Shown here: positions 17,181 through 26,811 of the stretch, in pieces | How the letters are laid out: every line of letters starts with the position of its first letter | How positions within the stretch are numbered: the stretch's first letter is position 1 | Assembly (NCBI GenBank): GCA_964437365.1 | Contig: CAYTGM010000027.1 | Coordinates: forward strand, 7,289 to 71,288 | DNA: 64,000 nucleotides | Direction of reading: 5' to 3' | From: CAYTGM01 sp964437365 | Lineage (GTDB): Bacteria > Sumerlaeota > Sumerlaeia > SLMS01 | Notes under the pieces: model-generated | The model's database searches: none | Told to the model about the DNA's origin: nothing | Seen by the model: the letters and a program-made list of their open reading frames with translations, nothing else | Program-made: the position numbers and the translations under genes

Positions 17181-17210
17181 AAAAAAGGCGGTGCTCGTAA
17201 GCCCCGCCTT
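17181..17210 (-). terminator. Rho-independent terminator of the sulfatase gene
   Basis: On the minus strand a GC-rich stem (AAGGCGG paired with CCGCCTT) ends in six T's, 30 bases after the sulfatase stop. Confidence 0.88.
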
Positions 17211-17238
17211 CAGATAGCTATGTGATGGAATGTGGAGG

Positions 17239-18828
17239 TTAGCGCGCTCCCGCTGCGCCTGCTTCCATGGATTCAAGAACTTTGTCCAGACTGAAGCTGG
17301 CCGCTTCCTGACGGGGTGGATACTCCCGGAAAGTCTCGAGGAAATTCGCGACGTACGCCTGGGCAGGGACGAGCATATACGCGCGGTCCAGCATCCAGTC
17401 GTAGTAAGTATTTGACGTTTTCATGCCACGCTCGTAGGGATCGCGTCTCAGGTTAATGATGATCGGGACGCGAAGTGGAACAAAGGGCTCCATCCAGGCG
17501 CGGAAAGTTCCTTCTGTCTTTTGCTCAAGAAATATAAACTTCCAGTTACGATACCGGAGAGCTGACAAGTCCCCGTCGTCGGTAAAGTAGAAGATTTCTT
17601 CCCGAGGGCTGGGTGTTCCCTGTGGATCTTGAAGATGTTCTGTGAGGTCATAGCCATCCAGGTGGATTTTATAATCGCGTCCAAGAGCCGAAGATGTATA
17701 GCCGTCCAGAAGGTCTTCTTTCATATCATCCTTACCAGCGGCCGCGAGGAAAGTTGGCAGCCAGTCCATGTGGTGGACAATCTCATTGGAAACGGACCCT
17801 GGTTCAACGACTCCTGGCCAGCGAACAGCGCAGGGCACACGCCATCCACCTTCCCAGTTAGTATTTTTCTCACCGCGGAAGGGGGTCATTCCGGCATCGG
17901 GCCAGGTATTCATGTGAGGTCCGTTGTCTGTTGAATAGTGGATGATGGTGTTATCAGCGATGCCAAGGCGGTCGATGGTGTCGAGGAAGAGACCGATATG
18001 CATATCATGCTCGATCATGCCTGCCGTGTATTCATCAGCCGCTGGATATTTCTCTTTAATCTGGGCCATTTTTTCTTCGCTGACGTGTGTTCTAAAATGC
18101 ATGCGGGTGCCACTCCACCAGACAAAGAAAGGTTCACCTGCTGCGTGTGCACGCTCGATAAAGTCGATGGCTGCAGCTGAAGTTTCATCATCAACTGTTT
18201 CCATGCGCTTTTTGGTGAGGGGTCCGGTATCTTCTATACGACCATCTGCAAAAGACTTGATGACGCCTCTTGGGCCAAACTTTTCTCTGAAGGCTGGATC
18301 TTTGGGATAATCTTCGTTTTCTGGTTCTTCTTCCGCGTTGAGATGATAGAGGTTACCGAAGAATTCGTCGAAGCCATGGTTCGTGGGTAGATGTTCGTCG
18401 CGGTCTCCGAGGTGGTTCTTACCGAACTGACCTGTTCGATATCCCTGGTCTTTGAGAAGTCCTGCGATGGTGGGATCCTCTTCCATCATCCCTTCCTCAG
18501 CACCTGGGAGTCCCACTTTCGACAAGCCCGTGCGGAAAACACTTTGTCCCATGATAAAGGACGAGCGGCCAGCAGTACAGCTTTGTTCTCCGTAGTAGTC
18601 AGTGAAGATAATGCCTTCTTCCGCGATCCGATCGATGTTAGGTGTCTGGTATCCCATCAGTCCTTTCGTATAGGCGCTGATATTTGACTGTCCGATGTCA
18701 TCCCCCCAGATTACGAGGATGTTTGGTTTATCCTGGGCAAACGAAGTTCCTGCAGACAAAACAGACAGGAAAGCCAGGGTCCCAAGTGTTACCATTTGCT
18801 TCTTTATCCTTTTCAAAAAACAGGACAT
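17239..18828 (-). CDS. Secreted arylsulfatase (formylglycine-dependent)
   Basis: The protein is 529 residues from ATG at 18828, with AAGGAG eight bases upstream. It has a signal peptide ending near SFA-QDK at about residue 31. The type I sulfatase active site SCTAGRSS places Cys84 as the residue converted to formylglycine. Metal ligands are seen in WGDDIGQ (two Asp near 42) and in STDNGPH. FGKNHLGD and RVPCAVRWPG are also typical. The family removes sulfate esters from sugars, steroids or aryl compounds; the substrate here is not readable. It needs a formylglycine-generating enzyme, which is not in the window. It is a monocistronic gene with its own terminator. Confidence 0.93.
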   Translation of the reverse strand: MSCFLKRIKKQMVTLGTLAFLSVLSAGTSFAQDKPNILVIWGDDIGQSNISAYTKGLMGYQTPNIDRIAEEGIIFTDYYGEQSCTAGRSSFIMGQSVFRTGLSKVGLPGAEEGMMEEDPTIAGLLKDQGYRTGQFGKNHLGDRDEHLPTNHGFDEFFGNLYHLNAEEEPENEDYPKDPAFREKFGPRGVIKSFADGRIEDTGPLTKKRMETVDDETSAAAIDFIERAHAAGEPFFVWWSGTRMHFRTHVSEEKMAQIKEKYPAADEYTAGMIEHDMHIGLFLDTIDRLGIADNTIIHYSTDNGPHMNTWPDAGMTPFRGEKNTNWEGGWRVPCAVRWPGVVEPGSVSNEIVHHMDWLPTFLAAAGKDDMKEDLLDGYTSSALGRDYKIHLDGYDLTEHLQDPQGTPSPREEIFYFTDDGDLSALRYRNWKFIFLEQKTEGTFRAWMEPFVPLRVPIIINLRRDPYERGMKTSNTYYDWMLDRAYMLVPAQAYVANFLETFREYPPRQEAASFSLDKVLESMEAGAAGAR

Positions 18829-19260
18829 AAAAGACTCCTTGAAAAAGTAGGAATAAAGTGAGGTTGTTTGAGGCAAATATCCCCGTCTTTACTGACGATC
18901 TCTCAGGGTTAAGAGCTGACGTTTGTAAGTGAGCCATAACTCCTTTGAGATCGAGCTAAGAATTGGATGTGCTTCGCATACCGAATTTTAGCAAAGTCAG
19001 TTATCACTTTGAAAGCAATCAAATATTGTTTAATCGGGGACACATTTTTCCGGTTTTCAGGGTGATGATGCGGTGAGGGTTTTCAGAAGATCACTCGATG
19101 ATCATAGGTTCTTGGATCCAAGTATTCCCCCCCTTTTGAAAGGGATATGCCATCATTCCTTTTAATTCTACTCCGCACCGTTCTTCATATTGACATTAAT
19201 CCCCTCTCTCGTTGATGCCTTCCTCTGTAGCTGTACTTCCCTACCTTTCCGGACTCTTGG
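18829..19260. other. Intergenic region between divergent sulfatase and amidase genes
   Basis: About 430 bases without a supportable gene. A TTGACA at 19190-19195 could be the -35 box for the amidase gene, but no good -10 follows at the right distance. Confidence 0.5.
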
Positions 19261-20502
19261 ATGCGAATTTCGATATTTCTTCTACTTTGCCTCGCCTTAC
19301 TCCCATTGAGTGTTTCAGCCCGGACCATCAATGACGTTCGCACGGCGGAGCATGGTGAGCATACACGAACGGTGATCGAGTTCGATCACGTCCCTTCGTA
19401 TGTCATTACCAACTTCTCTCAATCAAAGGGAACAGTGCAGGTTGATATCCACGGAGTTGATCGTGTCCCTCAATACGCAAAGTTGACAGGGAAAGAGAAG
19501 CTTATTTCTGCGGTTCAAATTAAGAAGCACCCATCAACCACGGGGAAATATGCCATACTTATTCATACTCAGGGCCCTGTGGCGGTTAATGAGTTCACAC
19601 TGGAAGATCCCTTCCGACTGGTTCTTGATCTGAGTAAGAAGGATGGTTTGATTCTGACAGATCAGAACGCAGCTCAGGCAGTGATTCGCCAGACTGTCCC
19701 GAGGAGCACGCCACCAACGCGCCCCCAGCAATCAGTGGCCAAAACCCAGCCGGAAAAGGCATGGAAGCACACAATCGTGGTGGATCCAGGCCACGGAGGC
19801 TACCACAAGGGCGGTGTTGGAAATCTGGGAGGACGGACAGTTTATGAGAAAGATGTCACGATCCAGGTTGCACAGCGTCTTGAGCGCTATTTAAGAGCAG
19901 ATCCCCGCTTTGAGGTGAAGTTGACCCGTCGCACGGATACCTACGTTGGGCTTTACGAACGCACTCAGATTGCTTCACGACTCAAAGGGGACATGTTCAT
20001 TTCACTTCACTGTAATGCCGTGGAATCGAACCGCAATCGCGCCCGAGGCTTTGAAATCTGGGCCTGGAACCGAAACAATAACTCTTCCGCTGCAGCCAAG
20101 GCACTGGCAAAAATCGAGAACGATGATCCCGGTGTTTCTTCAAGGAATAGTTCGATTCTTTCTCACATGATGGAGGATGCTCTCGAATCTCAATCTCTTA
20201 TCAGTAAGAGACTGGCCGACGTGGTCCACGGCGCTTTCATGCAGGATGACTACTTTCGTAAGTATGATCGTGGAATCAAGAGTGCCCGCTTTAAAGTTCT
20301 GGAAAACTATGCAATGCCTTCTATTCTCATCGAAATGGGCTTTATTACTCATCCTTCTGAGGTGAAGTATCTATTTCAGGCTGATTTTCAGGAAAAACAG
20401 GCTAAATACATTTATGAAGGGATTGTTCGCTACTATCAGCAAACAGATCCTGACTTTCCTTCATCTCCAAATCCCCGGTTGATCACGGCTAGAGTGAACT
20501 AG
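19261..20502 (+). CDS. amiC: N-acetylmuramoyl-L-alanine amidase with AMIN domain (AmiC type)
   Basis: The protein is 413 residues: a signal peptide (1-20), an AMIN domain (about 21-130), a Pro/Gln linker and a zinc Amidase_3 domain (about 168-395). Zinc and catalytic residues are His178 in DPGHGG, Glu in VYEKDV, His in SLHCNA and Glu in LIEMGF. These enzymes cut the bond between MurNAc and the stem peptide, for example at the division septum. The AMIN domain binds peptidoglycan and targets the protein. An insertion before the last catalytic part (about 280-330) may be the regulatory helix seen in AmiB/AmiC. The aminotransferase gene follows after 71 bases. Confidence 0.93.
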   Translation: MRISIFLLLCLALLPLSVSARTINDVRTAEHGEHTRTVIEFDHVPSYVITNFSQSKGTVQVDIHGVDRVPQYAKLTGKEKLISAVQIKKHPSTTGKYAILIHTQGPVAVNEFTLEDPFRLVLDLSKKDGLILTDQNAAQAVIRQTVPRSTPPTRPQQSVAKTQPEKAWKHTIVVDPGHGGYHKGGVGNLGGRTVYEKDVTIQVAQRLERYLRADPRFEVKLTRRTDTYVGLYERTQIASRLKGDMFISLHCNAVESNRNRARGFEIWAWNRNNNSSAAAKALAKIENDDPGVSSRNSSILSHMMEDALESQSLISKRLADVVHGAFMQDDYFRKYDRGIKSARFKVLENYAMPSILIEMGFITHPSEVKYLFQADFQEKQAKYIYEGIVRYYQQTDPDFPSSPNPRLITARVN

Positions 20503-20573
20503 CGGTTGCGTGGCGTCCTCGATCTGTTGAAGATTCTCATCGGCTCAGCTGAAGAGTCTTCAGACCCCGCCTC

Positions 20574-21470
20574 ATGGGATATTGTAGAGAGAAAATCACG
20601 TTGGAAAACCTTTGGATTAATGGAAAATTTATGCCTCTCGAGGAGGGAACCCTCCCGATCGAGGATCGTTCGCTTCTTTTTGGCGAAGGAATTTACGAAG
20701 TTATCGCAGCTTATGATCTGGTACCCGTCCTTTTACAGGAGCATCTGGAGCGCTGGATACGTAGTGCGGAAGGCCTTCGACTGGAATGTCCTTACTCTAT
20801 TGAGCAGCAAATGGAAGTTATTCAACAGCTGCTGGAAAATGTGGGGGCAAAAAGAGCCTCTATTTATGGTCAATTAACGCGTGGATCTGCAAAACGGGCA
20901 CACCCGTTTCCACAAAAGAGTGAGCCCTCCGAATTCTGGTTTGTCCGTGCTCTTCCTGAATATGACAGCCGGATGTATAGTGAAGGGGTCGCTGTAATCA
21001 CCCAGCCCGATGATCGATGGTCACGCTGTTGGATTAAATCAACCTCACTGCTTCCAAACGTTCTGGCGAAACAGGCAGCAACGGATGAAGGGGCGTTTGA
21101 GTCGATCCTCTACAAGCCTGATGGAACGGTCACCGAAGCTTCTGTGGCGAATTTTCATGTGGTGAAAGATGGTGTGATCTATACACATCCGAACGATGGT
21201 GCAATTCTTGGTGGTTGCAAACGTAAGTTCGTGCTTGATATCGCCAGAGAAAATGGAATTGAAGTTCGCGAAGAGAAGTACAACCTTGATTTTCTAAGGA
21301 AAGTTGATGAAGCCTTTCTGACCTCGACCACGATTAATGCGCTTCCTGTGACAAAGCTGGAAGGTAAAGCAATCGGGTCGGGCAAGGTGGGTGAAGTATT
21401 AACAACTCTGATGTCTAAGATCGATGAGCGTATTAAAGAACTCGTGAGCAGAAATGGCGTTGCTTCCTGA
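20574..21470 (+). CDS. PLP-dependent class IV aminotransferase, D-amino-acid transaminase-like
   Basis: The protein is 298 residues from ATG. An in-frame TTG at 20601 with GAGAGAAAA upstream would give the more usual start MENLWINGKF and may be the true one. Fold-type IV features are DRSLLFGEGIYEV near residue 35, the PLP lysine in IKSTSLLPNVLAKQAA near 155, and GTVTEASVANFHVV near 190. The family includes D-alanine transaminase, branched-chain aminotransferase and aminodeoxychorismate lyase. The spacing of NVLAKQ is closest to D-alanine transaminase. It lies between amidase and accD on the same strand, with gaps of 70 and 50 bases. Confidence 0.88.
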   Translation: MGYCREKITLENLWINGKFMPLEEGTLPIEDRSLLFGEGIYEVIAAYDLVPVLLQEHLERWIRSAEGLRLECPYSIEQQMEVIQQLLENVGAKRASIYGQLTRGSAKRAHPFPQKSEPSEFWFVRALPEYDSRMYSEGVAVITQPDDRWSRCWIKSTSLLPNVLAKQAATDEGAFESILYKPDGTVTEASVANFHVVKDGVIYTHPNDGAILGGCKRKFVLDIARENGIEVREEKYNLDFLRKVDEAFLTSTTINALPVTKLEGKAIGSGKVGEVLTTLMSKIDERIKELVSRNGVAS

Positions 21471-21520
21471 CGAAGGTCAGGTGCCTTCCCGGCTCATGAT
21501 ATTTCTGGAGATCGTATAGA

Positions 21521-22453
21521 ATGAAATGGTTTAATCGACCTTCCCCTGAGTATATCAATATTACTCCTCCCAAAGGAGGAGCAAAGAAAGAGATTCCTAA
21601 GGACTTCTGGCACAAGTGCCCTGCCTGCGGAACTCTGACCCTGCAAAAAGACTTCGTCGTTTCCTATTCTGTGTGCCCCGGTTGCGGCAGGCATGAACGC
21701 ATCAAGGCGAAGGACCGGATCAGATTGATTGTTGATCCTGGTACTTTCAAGGAAACTCACAAGGGTCTCCTATCCAAAGATCCTCTCAAGTTTGAGACGA
21801 ATGTCAAGTATGCGGAGAAACTTGAGGAGTCTCGCAAGAAAACAGGGCAGAATGAAGCGGTGCTTGTTGGGACTGCAGAGATCGGTGAAGTTCCTGTTTC
21901 TCTCGCCATTATGGACTTCTTTTTCATGGGGGGCTCAATGGGGTCGGTTGTTGGCGAAAAGATCGCCCGGGCGATGGAGTATTCTCTTGAGAACAATGTG
22001 CCTTGTATTGCACTGACGGCCAGTGGGGGAGCCAGGATGCAGGAAGGTATTCTATCTCTCATGCAGATGGCGAAGACGTCTATACTGTGTGCCAGGTTAC
22101 AGGATGCAAACATCCCCTTTATCAGTATTCTTACAGACCCCTCCACCGGTGGGACCATGGCAAGTTTTGCCTCCCTCGGGGATGTCATCATGGCTGAGCC
22201 TGGTGCATATATTGGATTCGCCGGCAAGCGAGTTATAGAAAATACCATTAAGCAACAGTTGCCGAAAGATTTTCAGACGGCAGAATTTCAGAAAGAGCAT
22301 GGCTTCGTCGATCTCGTTGTGGAACGACGAGAAATGCGCGCAACACTGATTAGACTGCTGCGGATGATGACAGGGCGTCCAGTTATTAAAGAAGAATCAT
22401 CACCTGAGTCGGACGAAATACCCAAGTCGACACCGGTGGCAAATGAGTTGTAA
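21521..22453 (+). CDS. accD: Acetyl-CoA carboxylase carboxyltransferase beta subunit
   Basis: The protein is 310 residues. The N-terminal four-cysteine zinc ribbon is CPACG ... CPGCG at about residues 34-56. The carboxyltransferase crotonase-like core follows, with ALTASGGARMQEG, STGGTMASFASLGD and EPGAYIGFAGKRVIE. With AccA, AccB and AccC it makes malonyl-CoA for fatty-acid synthesis. AccA is not encoded alongside. GGAG precedes the ATG. The short Glu/Ser-rich C-terminal tail is variable in the family. Confidence 0.97.
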   Translation: MKWFNRPSPEYINITPPKGGAKKEIPKDFWHKCPACGTLTLQKDFVVSYSVCPGCGRHERIKAKDRIRLIVDPGTFKETHKGLLSKDPLKFETNVKYAEKLEESRKKTGQNEAVLVGTAEIGEVPVSLAIMDFFFMGGSMGSVVGEKIARAMEYSLENNVPCIALTASGGARMQEGILSLMQMAKTSILCARLQDANIPFISILTDPSTGGTMASFASLGDVIMAEPGAYIGFAGKRVIENTIKQQLPKDFQTAEFQKEHGFVDLVVERREMRATLIRLLRMMTGRPVIKEESSPESDEIPKSTPVANEL

Positions 22454-22461
22454 GTAATATT

Positions 22462-23103
22462 CTAAGCGCCAGGTCCGGCTAGAGGTTTCTTTGGACCTTC
22501 CCACTTCATGTCTATATGATGAGGAATATCGAGTACGTTGAGGATTTTCATCACCATGAAGTCGATCAACTCGTCAATACTTTGAGGCTGGCAGTAAAAG
22601 CCAGGCATGAGTGGGACGATGTGAGCTCCTGCCTGTGAGAGCGTAAGCATATTCTGAAGGTGGATCATACTGAGAGGAGTTTCTCTCGGAGCGATCAGCA
22701 AGGGCCTTTTTTCCTTCAGGAAAACATCTGCGCAACGTGTCAAAAGATCATCCGTATATCCGTGCGCTACGCCCGCACAGGTTTTCATGCTGGCTGGAAG
22801 AATCATCATCGCTTTGGCTTTAAAGGTGCCACTTGCAGGGCCTGCAGCAATGTCCCGGATGTTGTAGTGAGTAACCTGATGCTTTGCCTGCTCGGCCGTC
22901 ACATTGACCCAGTCTGTCAATGGTGATGAGGAACCAACACCCTGGAGGCCCTCCTCTTCCTGCAGGACACGCCAGGCGCTGCGTGTTACGACGAGGTGGA
23001 CATGCCACTCTTCGTTCACGAGGACCTCGATCATCCGCTGGGCATAACGGATACCACTGGCTCCGCTGATACCAAGAACAATATGTGATCTTTCTTCGCT
23101 CAA
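22462..23103 (-). CDS. ubiX: Flavin prenyltransferase UbiX
   Basis: The protein is 213 residues from a TTG that overlaps the stop of the upstream gene in TTGA; a longer frame would run inside that gene. The N-terminal flavoprotein fold shows VLGISGASGIRYAQR near residue 10. Later signatures are PASMKTCAGVAHGYTDDLLTR and RPLLIAPRETPLSMIHLQNM. UbiX joins dimethylallyl phosphate to FMN to make the prenylated cofactor used by UbiD-type decarboxylases. No ubiD is present in the window. Coupling to the quinone methyltransferase supports a role in ubiquinone or menaquinone synthesis. Confidence 0.94.
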   Translation of the reverse strand: MSEERSHIVLGISGASGIRYAQRMIEVLVNEEWHVHLVVTRSAWRVLQEEEGLQGVGSSSPLTDWVNVTAEQAKHQVTHYNIRDIAAGPASGTFKAKAMMILPASMKTCAGVAHGYTDDLLTRCADVFLKEKRPLLIAPRETPLSMIHLQNMLTLSQAGAHIVPLMPGFYCQPQSIDELIDFMVMKILNVLDIPHHIDMKWEGPKKPLAGPGA

Positions 23104-23819
23104 TGATTTATTTCCTGAGGCTTTGATCCAATGTGGATGGCGGCGATTCCGAACGAAAGAGCGCAATGGCGAACCTTCACAAAACCTGACTGGAGCATCT
23201 GGCGAGCCAATTCTTTGCGGTTAGGAAAGTGTAGAACCGACATGGGAAGGTACCGGTAGGCGGAACGGTTAGAAATGAGAGCCGCTATTCTTGGCAGGAT
23301 ATGAATGAAATAGGGCATGTAAAGGGTTCTGATGATTGGGTTGTCGGGTTTACTGAACTCGAGAATCAACAGTTTACCGCCAGGTTTGAGCACGCGCAGA
23401 CACTCGCTCAGGGCTCGTTCCAGGGAAGCCATGTTTCGTATTCCAAAGGCGACGGTGACAAGGTCGAAGCTATTGTCGGAGAAGGAGAGGTTCAGCCCAT
23501 CACCCTGAATCCAGTCGATGGCAGCTCCACTCTTTTTCTTTTGGGCAAGCTGAAGCATAGGTCCGGTGAAGTCTGCTCCAACAACTTTACAATCAGATGG
23601 AGCTGACCTCTCCAGAGCCATGGCGAGGTCTCCGGTTCCGCAAGCCAGGTCGAGAATCATTGTTTCCTGCCCAGTCATGACCTCTTTTACAGCCATATTC
23701 CGCCAGGCGATATCGGTCCCACCGCTCAGCAGGTGGTTCAGGAGGTCATAACGATCGGCGATTTGCGCGAACATCGAGCGGATCGCAGTTGGTTCCTGGG
23801 ACGGTTTCGCTGTGCTCAT
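23100..23819 (-). CDS. ubiE: Demethylmenaquinone/ubiquinone C-methyltransferase
   Basis: The protein is 239 residues from ATG at 23819 with AGGAT nine bases upstream. It has the UbiE/MenG signatures: FAQIADRYDLLNHLLSGGTD near the start, SAM motif LDLACGTGDLA near 60, VTVAFGIRNM, and LRVLKPGGKLLILEFSKP. The enzyme methylates the quinone ring in the last steps of menaquinone or ubiquinone synthesis. Which quinone is made cannot be decided here. Its stop overlaps the ubiX start by four bases. Confidence 0.95.
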   Translation of the reverse strand: MSTAKPSQEPTAIRSMFAQIADRYDLLNHLLSGGTDIAWRNMAVKEVMTGQETMILDLACGTGDLAMALERSAPSDCKVVGADFTGPMLQLAQKKKSGAAIDWIQGDGLNLSFSDNSFDLVTVAFGIRNMASLERALSECLRVLKPGGKLLILEFSKPDNPIIRTLYMPYFIHILPRIAALISNRSAYRYLPMSVLHFPNRKELARQMLQSGFVKVRHCALSFGIAAIHIGSKPQEINH

Positions 23820-24066
23820 GGGGTTTCTATCCTGTGTTCGTGGTTGTAATTTGCGACGGTTGGCGATTGTGTGTTGAAGATGCGAGGTATTTCTGTCTTG
23901 CGACAAGTCGGGGAGTTTCCCTACCGTCCCGAAGTCGCAATGCCCGTTGGTTCGAGAGGCTTAAACAAACGTTCTATTGGGTGGGCAAGTCTCATTCCCA
24001 CGTGCGTTTTCTCCTGTTACAGGCTACATTCTCAATTCAGAACACAGAGGTAGAGACTTCATCTAT

Positions 24067-26769
24067 ATGTCGAAACATTTTCTTTCCATCAATTTAAGCT
24101 GTTTGCTTCTAACACTCGTTTGCTTTGGAACGGTGCGAGGACAGGGTTCAGCACCCCCTGAGAGACCTTTAGTGATTCCAGATGATGCGCCCCAGCAGAA
24201 AGTTGTGGTGTTGAAAGCGGGCGTGGTGGGCGATTACAATCTGATACCGAATGATTACTGGACTCATGGAACCATGGAAGATATTCTTCTCTCCAATGGA
24301 ACGGCTGGAGCCGTTTTCGGGCATATCCCCGAAGATGAGAAAGATCAGAATCCGTTCCGCCAGGGGAGTTTGCTCGATCTGTTTACCTCTCCTTCCTCGA
24401 CGGAAAGCTTTCAGGTCTTTCAACCAACGACAATTGCAACTGGCGCTGGAAGATCGATCCTGCATTCAGACCTGGCGACAGAAGTTGACCAGGACTCTGA
24501 AAGTGTATTTGTTACAGCATTCGGAAAGGATGCATATCGAAAGAGTGTTGAAGTAGACACACGGTATGAAATGAAAGCAATCTGGCCCGGTGTGCTTGCT
24601 ACCACGACTCTCACGAATCGGAGTGAGGAGGATGTTACACTTCCTGTTATGGGTGATTATGTTGGTTGGGGTTTCATGATCCCATTTACTTCTGGTTCTG
24701 GCTGGACAAAAGAATCAGGAATCGTCCAGGATTGTGAGTTTGTCTATGCACGCTCATTTGATTCGTATATCATGATCATGCCTGTTGAAGGGTTGTTCGA
24801 CTTTAAGAAGAATGCATCTTACAGCACCTTTATCTACGATGAGAATGTTAAACTGGGACCGGGTGAATCTAGAAGTTACCAGCGTTGGATTCTCACTGGT
24901 GAAGACGATCCCTCTAAGCTGTACAGCTTTGTCCTGAAAGAAAAGATGCCCGGCGAGCACGGATTTCTAGCTGGGCGCGTTGAGGAAGAGGTTTTCGTCA
25001 AAGGGTATGAAACCAAGACAACCAAGTATGTCGAAGGAGCTGAAGTTCGTATCGAGGTGATTAAGCGAGATGACCTTCCCAAAGAATATCGCTATAAGCC
25101 CTATATGATCGCTGTTACAGACAAGAATGGAGAGTATCGTGTCGCATTGCCTCCCGGAGAGTATGCTGCACGAGCTTATACGCCATCGCGAATAAGTCAG
25201 CAAAACAGAGTCGGCAGAAAGGTTATTGCCAATTCGATTACGCCTGCAATGCTTACAGTTTCGGAAGCAAGCAAGGTTCAATTCGAAATCCGAGACTCAG
25301 GCTCTGGAGAATTGATACCAGGAAAAGTTTCTTTCGTTCCATTGAGAGGAACAACCACCCCTGATTTTGGTCCTCCGGGATCTTTGGCTTCCGGAAACGT
25401 TGTCTATACAAAGAGCGGTTCTGGGCAGATAGAAGTCCCTAAAGGCAACTACCGTGTTGTTGCTTCACATGGAAATGAGTATCATACAGATGAGAAAAGA
25501 CTTCGCCTGAATGAGGCAGAGGTTTCAAAGGTTGTTTTTGAACTGGATCGTGCTTTCGAAACGCCGGGATGGATCAGTGCTGATATAGGCGTGATGACAG
25601 ATCGATCACCCCACAGCCGTGTGTCTCCAGCAGATCGTATTGCAACGGCTATGGCCGAAGGCTTGGATTGGATAGTCACCACAGATACAAATACAGTGAC
25701 TGATCTCCAACCAGTTATCGACTCACTTGGACTGCAAGGAGAGATCAGAGCTTCGCCGGGTATCCGAATAACCCCCACGCTGGAGAAAGATCGAGGGGAA
25801 TATATACTCTTCCCATTGGATATGTGTGCTGGGGATATCTCATTTGAGATTGAATCTTTATTGGAGCTTAAGAGCGCTGAATCAATGATTTCTGCTCTTA
25901 ATGATATTTGTCCTGAAGGTGTACTTGTTGCCAGCAGAGCTATATTCCCGGAAGTGGGTCTGATGGGAGCTCTAGGCTATGATTTTCAACAGGGTATCGC
26001 TCCTGAGGAAATAGCCTTCGATCCTGAGGTTGATGCCTTTCAGATTGTCGAAGGGAAACGACAGTTCCTCGCCACCCCATCTCTTCAGTCGTGGTACCAT
26101 CTGCTTGCGAATGACTATTGGATGACACCTGTTGCCAACAGTCTATCTGCAGGAACGATACAGGAAGAACCTGGTTACCCACGACTGTATATTCGCAGCG
26201 AGAATGATAATCCCTCTCAGTTGGATCCTGCAGAACTTGCAGATGCAATTATTGAGGGACGGGTTCAGATAACCAATGGTCCGTTCATGGATCTGAAGGT
26301 TAACGGCGAAGAAATCGGATCAATTATCACCGATACCGATGGGGAGATTGACATCGAGTTGCAAGTCTTTTCACCTAACTGGGCAAACGTTGCTGATGTC
26401 GCGATAAATACAAATGGTTTCTTTGCTCGGAAGTTTATCTTACCTGCGGGTTCCTATGATCCTAAGGCGGAACGGGTCTATCCAGCGCCGGATGAGGATG
26501 AAAAGATGTCATTTAACCTGACTATACGTGAAGATACGATTCTTGTTGTGGAATTGCGGGGAGATCCAGCCCTTCCACAGGATCCTGTTAACCCTTTTGT
26601 GCTTCCTGATTTCACACAGCGCGGAAACAATGGGCAGCGAACATTCGCTTTGAACGCTCCCATCTATATCGATTTTGATGGAGATGGATTGGTTACCCCA
26701 CCACTCGCTGAGTTCAAGACATTGAAATCACGGGAAGAGACAGAAGAGGAAAGTGCGACGCCTTTCTAA
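24067..26769 (+). CDS. Secreted CehA/McbA-like protein with degenerate PHP-type domain
   Basis: The protein is 900 residues from ATG at 24067, with a signal peptide to about residue 28. The N-terminal half is beta-rich. A carboxypeptidase-regulatory-like segment (about 340-385: PYMIAVTDKNGEYRVALPPG) follows. Residues 500-720 align with CehA/McbA metallohydrolases (PHP fold) through SRVSPADRIATAMAEGLDW. The metal-binding motifs are gone: the HxH region reads SADIGVMTD (Asp506), TDHN reads TDTN (Asp540), and the late GNSDSH-like motif reads ANSLSAG near 690. It is therefore probably a non-catalytic, binding or structural form. AGAGG lies about a dozen bases upstream. The aldolase gene follows after 42 bases. 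Confidence 0.72.
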   Translation: MSKHFLSINLSCLLLTLVCFGTVRGQGSAPPERPLVIPDDAPQQKVVVLKAGVVGDYNLIPNDYWTHGTMEDILLSNGTAGAVFGHIPEDEKDQNPFRQGSLLDLFTSPSSTESFQVFQPTTIATGAGRSILHSDLATEVDQDSESVFVTAFGKDAYRKSVEVDTRYEMKAIWPGVLATTTLTNRSEEDVTLPVMGDYVGWGFMIPFTSGSGWTKESGIVQDCEFVYARSFDSYIMIMPVEGLFDFKKNASYSTFIYDENVKLGPGESRSYQRWILTGEDDPSKLYSFVLKEKMPGEHGFLAGRVEEEVFVKGYETKTTKYVEGAEVRIEVIKRDDLPKEYRYKPYMIAVTDKNGEYRVALPPGEYAARAYTPSRISQQNRVGRKVIANSITPAMLTVSEASKVQFEIRDSGSGELIPGKVSFVPLRGTTTPDFGPPGSLASGNVVYTKSGSGQIEVPKGNYRVVASHGNEYHTDEKRLRLNEAEVSKVVFELDRAFETPGWISADIGVMTDRSPHSRVSPADRIATAMAEGLDWIVTTDTNTVTDLQPVIDSLGLQGEIRASPGIRITPTLEKDRGEYILFPLDMCAGDISFEIESLLELKSAESMISALNDICPEGVLVASRAIFPEVGLMGALGYDFQQGIAPEEIAFDPEVDAFQIVEGKRQFLATPSLQSWYHLLANDYWMTPVANSLSAGTIQEEPGYPRLYIRSENDNPSQLDPAELADAIIEGRVQITNGPFMDLKVNGEEIGSIITDTDGEIDIELQVFSPNWANVADVAINTNGFFARKFILPAGSYDPKAERVYPAPDEDEKMSFNLTIREDTILVVELRGDPALPQDPVNPFVLPDFTQRGNNGQRTFALNAPIYIDFDGDGLVTPPLAEFKTLKSREETEEESATPF

Positions 26770-26811
26770 GCGGATAGGCGCAGCCTTACAATACGGAGTT
26801 TAACAGACCTC

